The notes under the pieces were generated by a model. That model had not been told where the DNA came from. It made no database searches and was given only the letters and a program-made list of their open reading frames with translations. Of a stretch of DNA of 64,000 nucleotides, positions 38,183 through 48,714 are shown one piece after another (position 1 is the stretch's first letter; the number at the start of each line of letters is the position of its first letter). Location: contig CATNEN010000025.1 in the NCBI GenBank assembly GCA_950097015.1, positions 9,047,001-9,111,000 of the forward strand. The letters run 5' to 3'. Both the position numbers and the translations under genes were made by a program. This DNA comes from Macrostomum hystrix. Its lineage: Eukaryota > Platyhelminthes > Macrostomidae.

Positions 38183-40330
38183 GCCGTTGGCTTCAGGTTG
38201 ATTGCATTTGCAGCATCCGTCTGAGTGTTAGTAGTGTTGTTTCAGAGTCGAGCCGTCCCAATCAGCTGGGCATGAGCTTATTAGAAAATTGAGCTTGAGT
38301 ATCTCTGAGCGCTGCCAGTGCGGATGCAATTTACCCTGCATCTCAGCTTCCCATTGGTTAATTGTTTCTCACTCTCTAGAGTCTGAGCATTTTTCTGAGC
38401 ACTTGCAGTTTTTACATTCGCAACATTTTGAATCCACGTTAAACCACGCCGGAAGCTGATCCTGATTCCCTCATCGCTTTTTGCAGTTGGAGTTTCCTGT
38501 TTTCTATGGGATTCAAACAAATTCCGAGTTAAAGCGTGAGCTCACTTTTTATTCGATCCTGTCTACCTTTAACACCGAGAGGTAGTGCTAAAAGCAAAAT
38601 AATGAAGAAGTCATTACATAAGTGTTGCTAAGGAAGCCATCTTGTGTAGAAACTCTGAGATTTGCAGGAAGCCATTGTTACGTTTCCTGTCAATAGTGAC
38701 GAGTGTTTTTTACGAGAAAGGTTTTCAGTCAAACAAAAATCACAGACAATAATACCAGCTGGAATGGACGAATGAATGGCGCGAATTTGAAGTCCAACTG
38801 TTAGCGAGAAAATTCGCTACGGCAAAACAGTTTTGGTCTTACATTTACCAGCTGGGGAACGACCACGAGTGTGTATTTCAAAATACCCACTTCCCACTTC
38901 ACGATAACCGATTTTCGTGAAAGTCCAAAATATGGATCTAAGTTTCCGCCCTTTACGATGAACTAACTTTCAAAGCTGTCTTACGTCAGCATCGTCGAGA
39001 TGTTTATTGATTCTTGTCGAAGACTCTGGTGGCAATATGACAACCAACATTGCTCTGTACAAACCTCTATTGTGAATCCATATTGGTTCAGATACATAAT
39101 AATTAACAATATAAGCAACAATTAATAATAGCCGACTTGGTTGCACGATTAAATTTTGTGAGCAGAAAATTTATGGCTATATTGGTGGTTTTCGCCACCA
39201 GACACCCCGACGAGAATCGTTGAATATCTCGACAATGCCGATGTTTTGTCATTCTGGAAGTTATTCATCAGTGACAGCGGAAAAGCCCGGATTTTCAAAG
39301 CGACTGGTTGAATATTTTAGGATATTAAAAATGAAAATCATTGGCATTTGAAATAACCCGTTCACTTTTAATTTGTTCACTTTTTAGCTCATCAACACTT
39401 GTCATACACTATTACGTGCGTTTCACGGCTAAAGCTGCGGGAGTCAAAAACGTCCAGCACAAATTTAGATTTGAAATGAAGGATTGTAGAAAAAAAAATG
39501 AATCCAAAAAATACCGTCACCCGTTGATTATAAATAAAAGCAATATTTTGAAGATAAATATGGGAGAATCGATGTAATCAATTGGTCCAAATTTGTCTAT
39601 TCATATTGTTAGATTTTGCATTCCATCAATTTGTCAATCAATTTAATGGTTTCTCATTATTGCACTCGTATTCACAAAACAGATGTAGTTCGCCCTCATT
39701 TACTTCAATTCTAAGCATCCGCGAGAGTCAAATCCGCACACTGCCTCCTGCTGCTGCAGCCGTTGCTAGGACGCTACGCCGTTAGCAACCAGGTGCTTTC
39801 GTCTAATTGCAGTAAGGCATAGTGTATAGACTGAGCAAATAAGTACAATGGGATTGGAAGTTAGAAGAAGTGAAGCATGAGAATGATTAAACACCTCTAG
39901 GTAGAATTGGCAGAGAAATCGCTTAAAAACTATGTTTGACTCTATCGCTGCTAACAAATTAGTTGGCAATTTAATCGCTGAAATGTCCTTTCTAGATTTA
40001 CTGTCAATATAGCAACAAGTTCGCTAAAATTGTTGAGAAATGAGAACTCGACAGATTTTCAACGCTACCATCCAAAAGTTCGAAGCTTTGGGAAAAAAAT
40101 AATTTTATTAACTTCCTTATTTACCACAATTAACTAATCGATTTCTTATTAGATCTAAGAAGTTTGCAATTAAGGCACCTAAATTCTTGAAGGCAGTACC
40201 GGTGCACCTGTACTCAATTCGGAATTATTAAACCAGAAGGAAGTAAAACTGGTGTTTTTAAAGTGCCTCACGGCAAGCACTGCAAAGAGATCTTGACTAG
40301 CTTTCTATCGATTTCGTCCTTATGGAAATA
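38183..40330. other. Intergenic between GPCR copies
   Basis: Apart from the dispersed repeat at 38865-39325, no gene is supported. Confidence 0.45.
38865..39325 (-). repeat. Dispersed about 450-bp repeat, copy 1
   Basis: Reverse complement matches 44977-45375 along its length: CTAAAATATTC, CGAGATATTCAACG, TTCTGCTCACAAAAT, GTCTTCGACAAGAATCA, GCTTTGAAAGTTAGTTCA, GTAAAGGGCG. Diverged by many substitutions. No coding capacity seen; probably an old non-autonomous transposon. Confidence 0.7.
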
Positions 40331-40407
40331 TTGGAACTTTACCGGTTAATGGCGGTCGATCGAGGCGCGTAGCGCCGAGATCGTAATCGCCATTAACTGC
40401 GAGGCAG

Positions 40408-40559
40408 CCAACCGGTAAAAGCATTATAAGGCTTCAGGCCATAGACAAATCAACTCCCCCTATAACGCTATCTGGCGGCTGTCGGTCGACAAGCAACGGC
40501 GTTATAGGGGGAGTTGATTTGTCTATGGCCTGAAGCCTTATAATGCTTTTACCGGTTGG
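40408..40559. repeat. Perfect 60-bp inverted repeat (foldback)
   Basis: Arms 40408-40467 and 40500-40559 are exact reverse complements by eye, separated by 32 bp. Left arm begins CCAACCGGTAAAAGCATT. The preceding 70 bp (from about 40338, TTACCGGTTAATGGCG) carry smaller inverted repeats with the same ACCGGT motif. Likely a foldback/MITE-type element or a hairpin-RNA source. Confidence 0.93.
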
Positions 40560-41000
40560 TAAAATACTTTAATTGATAATTGAAAAGAAACAAATATAAG
40601 CGTTCGATCCAAGTTCGATTCGAAACAAGTTCTCAGTCGTTCTGACGGCCACAGATAAATGAATAAACGGGAGAGATTATATACTTATCTATCTGATAGA
40701 GTCAGTAGATTATTGCGTGTCATTTCGTGCCCAGTATCAAGTCAATCAAGCAAGAACGCCAGCGAGAAAGCAATCTCGGCTGCTCATACAGGTGCCTACA
40801 CACTCGAAAAACAGTCACAAAGAATTCGGACAATTGCAGCCTTTTTAATGCCGTATAAACACAATCCTCACGACAATACTCCATGTCTCGGTATGAGCAT
40901 GCAAAATCATTGTTGCTGTGCCGTGAAATCAAGCAAATAGCCTTCACGTTAAGTCATAATTTCACAAGAAATTAAAAATGTTTCTATATTTTGATAGCTT

Positions 41001-41072
41001 AGCCATGGACGTCTCTAGTTAGAATCCAACTAGAGACGATTCTAACGATTCTAACTAGAGACGTCCATGGCT
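41001..41072. repeat. Perfect 25-bp inverted repeat
   Basis: Arms 41001-41025 (AGCCATGGACGTCTCTAGTT plus AGAAT) and 41048-41072. The loop repeats part of the arm (ACTAGAGACG). Confidence 0.9.
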
Positions 41073-41236
41073 TAGCCCTATACATCTGAATAGTAAATCA
41101 AAGGTGAAGAAAAAAGTGAAGCAAATAAAACATTTCGCTTCGGACAAAATATTGAATCTAAAATCCAACCGGATGACAAGCAATCAGGTCATGCGCTCAC
41201 TATGCCTTTTAGTTTTAGATTTTTGGCCAGCTCAGC

Positions 41237-41602
41237 AGGGGGTTGGTGGCAGAGTGGTTAACGCGAGATGTGATTCTCGCGACAATATCCCTAAGTTCGA
41301 TTCTGCGACGAGGCCACATTCATTTGGGGCGCAGCCGCGGAGAGGAGGCTTGGGGGCTTGTCGTGCAATTTACGTCCTTGAGGGCCAACCTCCAAGGCAC
41401 AGAGAAATGTACACTGCCAGACGATGAGAAATTCAGGGCAGATGTACACACCTGTGGGAGCGTGTCCCTACGTACAGTATCTGTGTGCTTTGTGCTCTGG
41501 AGTCAGCGAAATGGGCAAAATTGCCTCTCGCTGGCTGCATGTCTAGTGTCACCAAATGATGAGCCATTGCCCGCAGCCCTCCTGCAATTATTATTATTTT
41601 TT
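41237..41602 (+). mobile_element. SINE family 1, copy E (full length, with target duplication)
   Basis: tRNA-like head (GGTGGCAGAGTGGTTAACGC, then AAGTTCGATTCTG), body GGGGCGCAGCCGCGG and TACACTGCCAGACGATGA, and an (ATT)n tail. It is flanked by an 11-bp duplication GCCAGCTCAGC at 41226-41236 and 41603-41613. It sits about 7 bp past the stop codon of GPCR copy 2, so in that gene's 3' UTR. Confidence 0.88.
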
Positions 41603-41619
41603 GCCAGCTCAGCCCGGAG

Positions 41620-42567
41620 CTATTTGACGGTTGCGCCGTCGAGAGGCGCAGCACAATGTCGGTGGCGCACAGACGCGTTGAAGGCCACAGTGAGGCAGGG
41701 CACAGCGGCCGAGTTCACAAAAAGTACAAAGTAGAGGCAGTGATCCTGGCGCATATTCGACACATTCTCGAGCGTCATCGGTACTAGACTCAGCAGCTGG
41801 ATGAGGTTGCCGACTGCCAGACCAATGAGCGAAAGCCGAAGAGCGCGACGATCGCCGCCACCATCGGCCGTCTCCGAGCGCCGCAGTTTGAGAGCGATTC
41901 CAGTCGCGATGTAGGAGCCCGCCGAAGCAATGTACAGAAAAATAGCCATGCCTGCCTTTGCGATAGCGTTGATTCGAGTCTGTTCACGCAGGTGATCGCA
42001 GGCGGCCTGAGGTGTTTCAGTGTATGCAAGGCCATACCATCGCCATAACTGCATGCCCAGCTCAGCAGTTGCCATAGCAACTAGGACAACGCTAGCTACG
42101 CTTATGGCAAGTCGACGACCCCACATGCGACTGGTGGGCGCAGCGACCGCCAAAAGTCTGTCGACTGCCAGCAGGCAGTACGCGAAAATCTCCGCCCCGA
42201 TGGTCACGTCACGCATGCTGACCAGCACGGTGAGGAAGCTGGGCCGTCGCGTCTCCATCGGATTCTCGAGCTCGCTAGTCCAGCTCGAGTCCACCACAGC
42301 GGCACCGTAGAGCCGGTTGTGTCGCCCGACGCCCAGACGGAAGAGCAGCAGCAGCAGCACGAGCGCTGCGAGCAGTTCGCAGCCGCACAGCAGCTGGGTG
42401 AGGCTCCGATAAGTGGCTCGCCGAATGGCGCCGTTCCTGCCGCCTACCAGGCCGGCCACCGCGCAGTTGCCGAGCACGGCCAGGCATACCACAAACGGGT
42501 AGGCGATGAAGACACAAGAGCTGCTAAGCTGTGTGCGAAATTGCTGATGGGTGAGAATTCCCGGCAC
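41620..42567 (-). CDS. Rhodopsin-like GPCR, copy 2
   Basis: Intronless 315-aa frame, seven hydrophobic segments, TM1 LGNCAVAG and AVDRLLAV as in copy 1. Residues from TM1 to the loop before TM5 are almost identical to copy 1, and so is the TM5-to-TM6 stretch. By contrast, the N-terminus (MPGILTHQQFRTQ), the TM5 entry (RINAIAKAGMAIFLYIASAG), the TM7 region (HCLYFVLFVNSAAVPC) and the tail differ. The tail is short (ending DGATVK) and a SINE lies just beyond the stop. A working receptor is likely; ligand unknown. Confidence 0.8.
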   Translation of the reverse strand: MPGILTHQQFRTQLSSSCVFIAYPFVVCLAVLGNCAVAGLVGGRNGAIRRATYRSLTQLLCGCELLAALVLLLLLFRLGVGRHNRLYGAAVVDSSWTSELENPMETRRPSFLTVLVSMRDVTIGAEIFAYCLLAVDRLLAVAAPTSRMWGRRLAISVASVVLVAMATAELGMQLWRWYGLAYTETPQAACDHLREQTRINAIAKAGMAIFLYIASAGSYIATGIALKLRRSETADGGGDRRALRLSLIGLAVGNLIQLLSLVPMTLENVSNMRQDHCLYFVLFVNSAAVPCLTVAFNASVRHRHCAAPLDGATVK

Positions 42568-42569
42568 CC

Positions 42570-43440
42570 TGATGGCGCCGCTGTTGTGCTGTTACTAGTT
42601 GACATGCGCGATTTTCTGACGATCTTATTATTATTGAATTCGGCGGCCTAAATAGCTGCCTGAAACTCTACAGAAAAAACGCCACCAACTCAGCACTAGA
42701 CTCCGCCTTGGAGCTGTGACGGAAAAAAAGTGTTCTCGCTAAAACTCTAGATTCCGCGTTTAGCTGGCTGCAACATGTGTACGCTCGAGCTGAGCCAACT
42801 GCAGCTAGAGAACTCATGGGTTTGCATGCAACCATTCGTGCTTTATTTGTTACTCTCTGACTACCAAGCCCGATTGGCTCTTCTTTAGCATGATATCCAT
42901 GTGCAATAGCTTGTCCCGAAGTGAGTTATCGCTGCCTTCATTGTTTTCTGCGTTGAACTGTCGTGCATTTTTCCTATTTTTTTCGAAAATAAATGCGCGC
43001 ATCATGCAACGCCGCACTTGATCTGTCCGCGTTGCTTAAACAATCCGCCTGACAACAAGCTGCCGACTATACGGACCACAATACCCTGGGTTTTTATCCA
43101 TGACGAACTACGAGTATTTGCAATGCTTCTCAGTGCATACAAAAATACAATTTAGCTGTTTGTGCAAGCATCTATTTGTCTAGCGGAGTGCAGTCAGCAA
43201 GGCCATCACGGAGTGCAGAGTCTGAACTATCACGCAAAAATGCACTGCCAAAGATGCAGCAGGATACATATGGTGTCATTTTAATTTCGTTGGATACGAT
43301 TAAGGGCTGAATGTAAATTTACTCTCCAGTCTTAAGTAAACAGTTTTTATTTCGCGTTCAATTTTACTGTTCTCTTTGACAGGAAAACGGAATGCTAATT
43401 ATAAAACGGTTCCGATCGAGGCCGGGGGACACATTACCGC
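42570..43440. other. 5' flank of GPCR copy 2
   Basis: No gene, array or RNA recognised. Confidence 0.45.
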
Positions 43441-43447
43441 AACGCTA

Positions 43448-44610
43448 ATTAGAGTAGAGTGGTTTACACTGCCTGAGTAGAGTAGTTTACACTGCCTGAG
43501 TAGAGTAGTTTACACTGCCTGAGTAGAGTAGTTTAAAATTCCCGAGTAGAGTAGTTTAAAATTCCCGAGTAGAGTAGTTTACACTGCCTGAGTAGAGTGG
43601 TTTACCCTGACTGAGTAGAGTAGTTTACCCTGACTGAGTAGAGTAGTTTACACTGCCTGAGTAGAGTAGTTTACACTGCCTTAGTAGAGTAGTTTACCCT
43701 GACTGAGTAGAGTGGTTTACACTGCCTGAGTAGAGTAGTTTACACTGCCTGAGTAGAGTAGTTTACACTGCCTGAGTAGAGTAGTTTACACTGCCTGAGT
43801 AGAGTGGTTTACACTGCCTGAGTAGAGTAGTTTACACTGCCTGAGTAGAGTAGTTTACACTGCCTGAGTAGAGTAGTTTACCCTGACTGAGTAGAGTAGT
43901 TTACACTGCCTGAGTAGAGTGGTTTACCCTGACTGAGTAGAGTAGTTTACCCTGACTGAGTAGAGTAGTTTACACTGCCTGAGTAGAGTAGTTTACACTG
44001 CCTGAGTAGAGTGGTTTACCCTGACTGAGTAGAGTGGTTTACACTGCCTGAGTAGAGTAGTTTACACTGCCTGAGTAGAGTGGTTTAAAATTCCCGAGTA
44101 GAGTAGTTTAAAATTCCCGAGTAGAGTAGTTTACACTGCCTGAGTAGAGTGGTTTACCCTGACTGAGTAGAGTAGTTTACCCTGACTGAGTAGAGTAGTT
44201 TACACTGCCTGAGTAGAGTGGTTTACACTGCCTGAGTAGAGTGGTTTACCCTGACTGAGTAGAGTAGTTTACCCTGACTGAGTAGAGTAGTTTACACTGC
44301 CTGAGTAGAGTAGTTTACACTGCCTTAGTAGAGTAGTTTACCCTGACTGAGTAGAGTAGTTTACCCTGACTGAGTAGAGTAGTTTACACTGCCTGAGTAG
44401 AGTGGTTTAAAATGCCTGAGTAGAGTGGTTTAAAATGCCTGAGTAGAGTAGTTTACACTGCCTGAGTAGAGTAGTTTACACTGCCTGAGTAGAGTATTTT
44501 ACACTTTCTGAGTAGAGTTCTTTACACTTTCTGGGTAGAGTGGTTTACACTGTCTGAGTAGAGTAGTTTACACTTTCTGAGTAGAGTAGTTTACACTGCC
44601 TGAGTATGAT
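43448..44610. repeat. 23-bp minisatellite
   Basis: About 50 copies of GTAGAGTAGTTTACACTGCC plus TGA, with ACCCTGACTGA and AAAATTCCCGA variants recurring in blocks. Intergenic, between GPCR copy 2 and the CXorf65-like gene. Confidence 0.96.
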
Positions 44611-44976
44611 GAACAGAAAACTTTTATTATCCTGATCGAACGGACTGTAATATTCAAGTTAGCTAAGATTTTTACGTAGGTACCAACAATTAAACATCTA
44701 CAACGTAAACAACAATTAGTATTCGATCTACCAAATAGCTTAGCAAACAAACCAGCTCATTAAATATACAACGCAATGGCTCACTACATGCTTGAGAACA
44801 AAATGTAATATTTACCCGAGTACGCATATAGAGCTGTACAATCGACATTGAACAGCTTCTCTTCCAAAACAAATTTGACCAACTACGGCCAAAATAAGTT
44901 TCTTCTAGCCTTTATAAAGAGTAGAAAGACTACGGGGGTATTCCAAAAACCAACATTTTCATTTCTTCTGTATCTC

Positions 44977-45375
44977 CTAAAATATTCCACCAATGAAACA
45001 ACTTGCACAATCACAAAACATAGGCATCGTCCAGATATTCAACGGTTCTCGTCGGATTGTCTGTTGGAAAAAAAACACAAAAATAGGCAAAAAAAATTCT
45101 GCTCACAAAATCTATTTTGTAACCATGTCGGCAACTATTGTTTATTTATATACACCTTTGAAGCGATATGGATTCGCAAAAGAGGTTTACACAGAGCATT
45201 GTTAACTGTCCTTGTCACCTGCAGGGTCTTCGACAAGAATCACTGAACATCTGGGCGATTCTGGCTCGTACGGCTTTGAAAGTTAGTTCAACGTAAAGGG
45301 CGTAAAATTTTTATAATCTGCGATTCCGAGCTATTGTGAAATAAGCAGTGGGTATTTGAAATACACCCACGTGGT
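44977..45375 (+). repeat. Dispersed about 450-bp repeat, copy 2
   Basis: Inverted relative of 38865-39325. It ends about 80 bp before the CXorf65-like stop codon. Confidence 0.7.
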
Positions 45376-45458
45376 ATTTCCGCAGGGCGGAAAAATAGCG
45401 TGGTCTTCCTACTGTTAAGGGGAGAGAACATTTTACCTCAAGAAAATTTTGGCTATAG

Positions 45459-45537
45459 TCAGCGCTTTTTGTGCTGTCCCTGGGCAGCGGAGGAGCGCTT
45501 GATAGACGAAGCGCTGGAGGTAGCTGACATGGACGAA

Positions 45538-45572
<35 letters not shown>

Positions 45573-47248
45573 CTGCAGTTTGCTTCCAGGTTTGCCAGCT
45601 TTGGCTGCCATTGACTCTTTCTTGGAACCCTTGGCCAGACGGTCTGGATTCGTTGTATTAGTTAAGAAACGGTTGACTCTCATGCCCGATACCGTTAGAT
45701 ATCAGTTTGTAAGGCGAACAACTCACCTAGGAATGCCTTAGTTACAATTTCGTCGCTCTCAAGCAGAGGCGTGTACACCAGTTTGCCTTTGTCATTTTCT
45801 GGATTCGGAATCAAATAGAACTCAGCGAAAAGTAGTTTTTTTCCTACATAACTTTCGGTGTAAATAGTGCAAAACGAGACACAATTCGTACCTCCAACTC
45901 GAAGCAGTATGACGTCCTCCCGATCCGCTAAGACTTCTTTGGCTCGCATGTTGGGATTCTTGCGTAGATCCTTCACGTTACCCTCCCGGTCGGATAAGTC
46001 GATCACGTCTGTCAATTAGAACAGGAAAAAATTCTGCTAACGTGGCCCAGACACAGCTTTTGAGCGACTGCGTACAGCTGTTCAGTCCATGGACTGGTTG
46101 GGCGCGACACACCCAAGGACTACAAGAGTGGAAGGACGCACGGAAAACTTCGTTTTTTAGAAAAAATACACTATGGAGATAGGCAATTTGTACTTTTTTC
46201 AGATTTACATGGTGACAGCTTTTGATTGGAAGCAGAAACAAAGCTGTTCTTTTGATAAAACTTGCCTTACTTGTTAGAGGTTGTAGCCTAGTGGTTAGGG
46301 CGTCGGACTCACGACTTGAAGGTCGGGGGTTCGATTCCCGACTGCACTGGAACAATTTGCGTCCTTTAGCAAGACACTTAACTCTGCATTGCTTCAGTTC
46401 ACCCAGCTGTTAAATGGGTACCAGCATCAGCTGGGATAATTGAAGGTGGGTGTGGCGTCCCCCCAGTCCGTGGACTGAACAGCTGTATGCAGCCTTCAGA
46501 TGCGCCGCGCATTAGCTGCGGCTGTGCTGTCGGCTGCACATCTGACCCAATTGGGGCAGGTGTAATCAATTATTATATTATAATTATTACTAACTTGTTG
46601 CTCTACCGAATGTTATAAAGTTTTCTACATGGCAATTTCATCTTCATACGATCTTTACTTATAAAGATCCAAATTCACTGACAATGTTTTTACAGTTATT
46701 TTTATAGCTATTAATTGTTAATGAGCCTAACTTTAGACTTTTAAGTTGTATATTTTATATTTTATATTTCGCGAAAACCAGCCTTTAAATTTTCTTAGAA
46801 ACGTAGTTTCCGTCCTTCTAACTCCTAGTGGTCCTTGGACACATCCTCAATAAACAATGCAGGGTTAAATGTCTTGCTAAAGGACACAAGTTGTTCCACT
46901 GGAGTCGGGAATCGAACCCCTTTCGCTCTCAAGTTGCGCCCAAGGCTATGATCGCTATTTAGTACATATCATTTAACAGCTACAAGCTAAGTACTAGTAA
47001 TCCTTGCATGGTCTTTCATCGCAAAATTTTTTACCTTTTGCATCGAGCGAGCACTTCTCTCTGATGGCATTGAGCAGAGTAATTGACCGGCAGTCCTGAT
47101 TGAACAGGGTCTGCTCGTTAACTGAAACCGTTATTGTTTGACATATAACATATGTCTATATTGTGAGAATATGCTTCATGAGCATTAAATATGCATCTAA
47201 TTCAGTGAATAAGGACTTACCACCGTGTTTCACAGTGACAAACACCAT
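45459..47248 (-). CDS. CXorf65/C22orf15-like protein
   Basis: Four exons in transcript order: 47248-47221, 47121-47035, 46008-45727, 45643-45459. Phases close to 193 aa. The start MVFVTVKHG followed by LFNQDCRSITLLNAIREKC and DVIDLSDREGNVKDL resembles the N-terminal, ubiquitin-like region of the vertebrate CXorf65 and C22orf15 proteins, whose function is unknown. The middle (VILLRVGGTNCVSF, YVGKKLLFAEFYLIPNPEN) ends in a low-complexity tail with 12 glutamines and a serine/basic stretch. Intron 46009-47034 carries fragments and one full copy of SINE family 2. Family assignment is from memory of the motif pattern. Confidence 0.65.
46035..46115 (-). mobile_element. SINE family 2, fragment
   Basis: Contains GTACAGCTGTTCAGTCCATGG, reverse of the family-2 body (TCCGTGGACTGAACAGCTGT). 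Confidence 0.6.
46276..46590 (+). mobile_element. SINE family 2, full copy
   Basis: tRNA-like head with an A-box-like TAGCCTAGTGGTTAGGGCG and a B-box GGTTCGATTCC. A central segment follows (AGCAAGACACTTAACTCTGC, CACCCAGCTGTTAAATGGGT) of the type shared by SINEs across many animals, then a (TTA)n/ATT tail. The body after the head rules out a plain tRNA gene. Confidence 0.8.
46840..46960 (-). mobile_element. SINE family 2, head fragment
   Basis: Minus strand reads the head's GGGGTTCGATTCCCGACT, then TGGAACAA and the AAGACATTTAACCCTGCATTG segment. Confidence 0.65.
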
Positions 47249-47399
47249 TCTGAGCTCTAGAAGAAATACTGTAGACTCAGCTGACCGGAGCAAGATGGGC
47301 AGCAGTTTAGACGAGACTCCAAGAATGGGCCAGTGTCAATTCGCTGCTTCTTTATAATAGTTTCTCAGGGTATCGTTACACCTGCCGCTTCAATTATAC

Positions 47400-48700
47400 T
47401 GCTATGTAAGGCAGAGACTGGACGAAAAAGATTCTAGTACTGAAGCGTTTCTAGTATTTGCGAATCGTTTTCTATTCTATTCTTCTCGCCTGAGCCTCGT
47501 CGTTATTAGACGCCGATATAGAGTTAGCTAGGTTTCTGATATTTAACGAAGCACACAAGATCTCTAACCTTGGAGACGAAGAGAACAATAAATTTCAACA
47601 TATGCGCAACTGCTATACTGCTCACTGCTCTAGTCCCTCTTCGGACTCAGAGTAAGACAGCTAGGGTTAGGAATTTCAATACTCTTTAGAGATTAGCACA
47701 GTGCAGAGAGTTACGATGCTCCCCTTGTCCTCACGGGTACGATCCTAATACGTTGCCCAGCCCAGAAGTACGGTAAACTACCTCCTCATACAGATCTCTC
47801 TCACTCGTTTCTCCTAAGCAGGCTTTTAGGCTGAACTATCAAGGAAATGAACCTATTTACGCAGGAACGCTTGATTTTTCAATGCCATTTCAACTCGCCA
47901 GTCCTTAGTTACAGTGACATGTTCTATTTCTTCTAGTTTCCATAGAAGAAATGTCCGCAACACTTACAGTCTCTCATATGCAAAGAGAAAAATGCCAAGG
48001 GTACCACGTGCACAATTGGAGAGAGAGAATGCAAGAACTGTGCGAACCCATAAGCCTTCAATAAGTGGAGAAAAAAATAGGGAAGTTGGGGAGAGAACGA
48101 GAAGAGAGGGTGACAGGTAATAGACTAGGATTGAACACAGTGAAAGTTGCGGCAGGATGAAGGGAGCTATGGAGACTAAAGGACAGATGAGAAGTCCATG
48201 ACCCATGAGTGTTTATTTATTGAGGCCTGTCTATTGCGACGAAAGACAAGTACAATGATATTCAATCGTTTTCCGCAATAAATTTTAACTGACAAAGTTT
48301 TTGTTTGTGTAGAAAGGGCGCGAAGCTATAGTCTGTATTTTTATTAACTTTCACACAACTGATATTAAAAATAACAATAACAACTATTTTAATAATAAAT
48401 GTTAATTCTGTACTTAGAAACACTGATACGGCAAAATACGTGTAACCAGCTGTGAAGAATTTGTTTTAGTAAAATGTAGCAAATAAATTAACCAAAAAAG
48501 AAAAAAAACAACAGCTTTGAGCTTGTAAGTCAGGTTAGCAACTAAAATAAATAATTATCAGGGATTTTTACCTAACCTACGCAATTTAAATGTTTCAAAA
48601 TAATGTACCGTAACGTGGATGAACAAAACAACTCGGGTGTGAACTTGTTCAATAGATGGTGTAATTACTATTGCACACAGGTGTTTAAGGAAGTTAGACT
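47400..48700. other. Intergenic
   Basis: Flanks of the CXorf65-like and transgelin genes. No exon or array seen. TTTATT (AATAAA on minus) near 48210 and 48340 could serve transgelin polyadenylation. Confidence 0.4.
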
Positions 48701-48714
48701 TTCAATCAGAAGCC

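Noticed and set aside
41237-41310. Possible tRNA gene
   Set aside because: Head of SINE family 1 with target duplication.
46276-46350. Possible tRNA gene
   Set aside because: A and B boxes are present, but the sequence runs into a SINE body and simple tail, and related fragments lie nearby.
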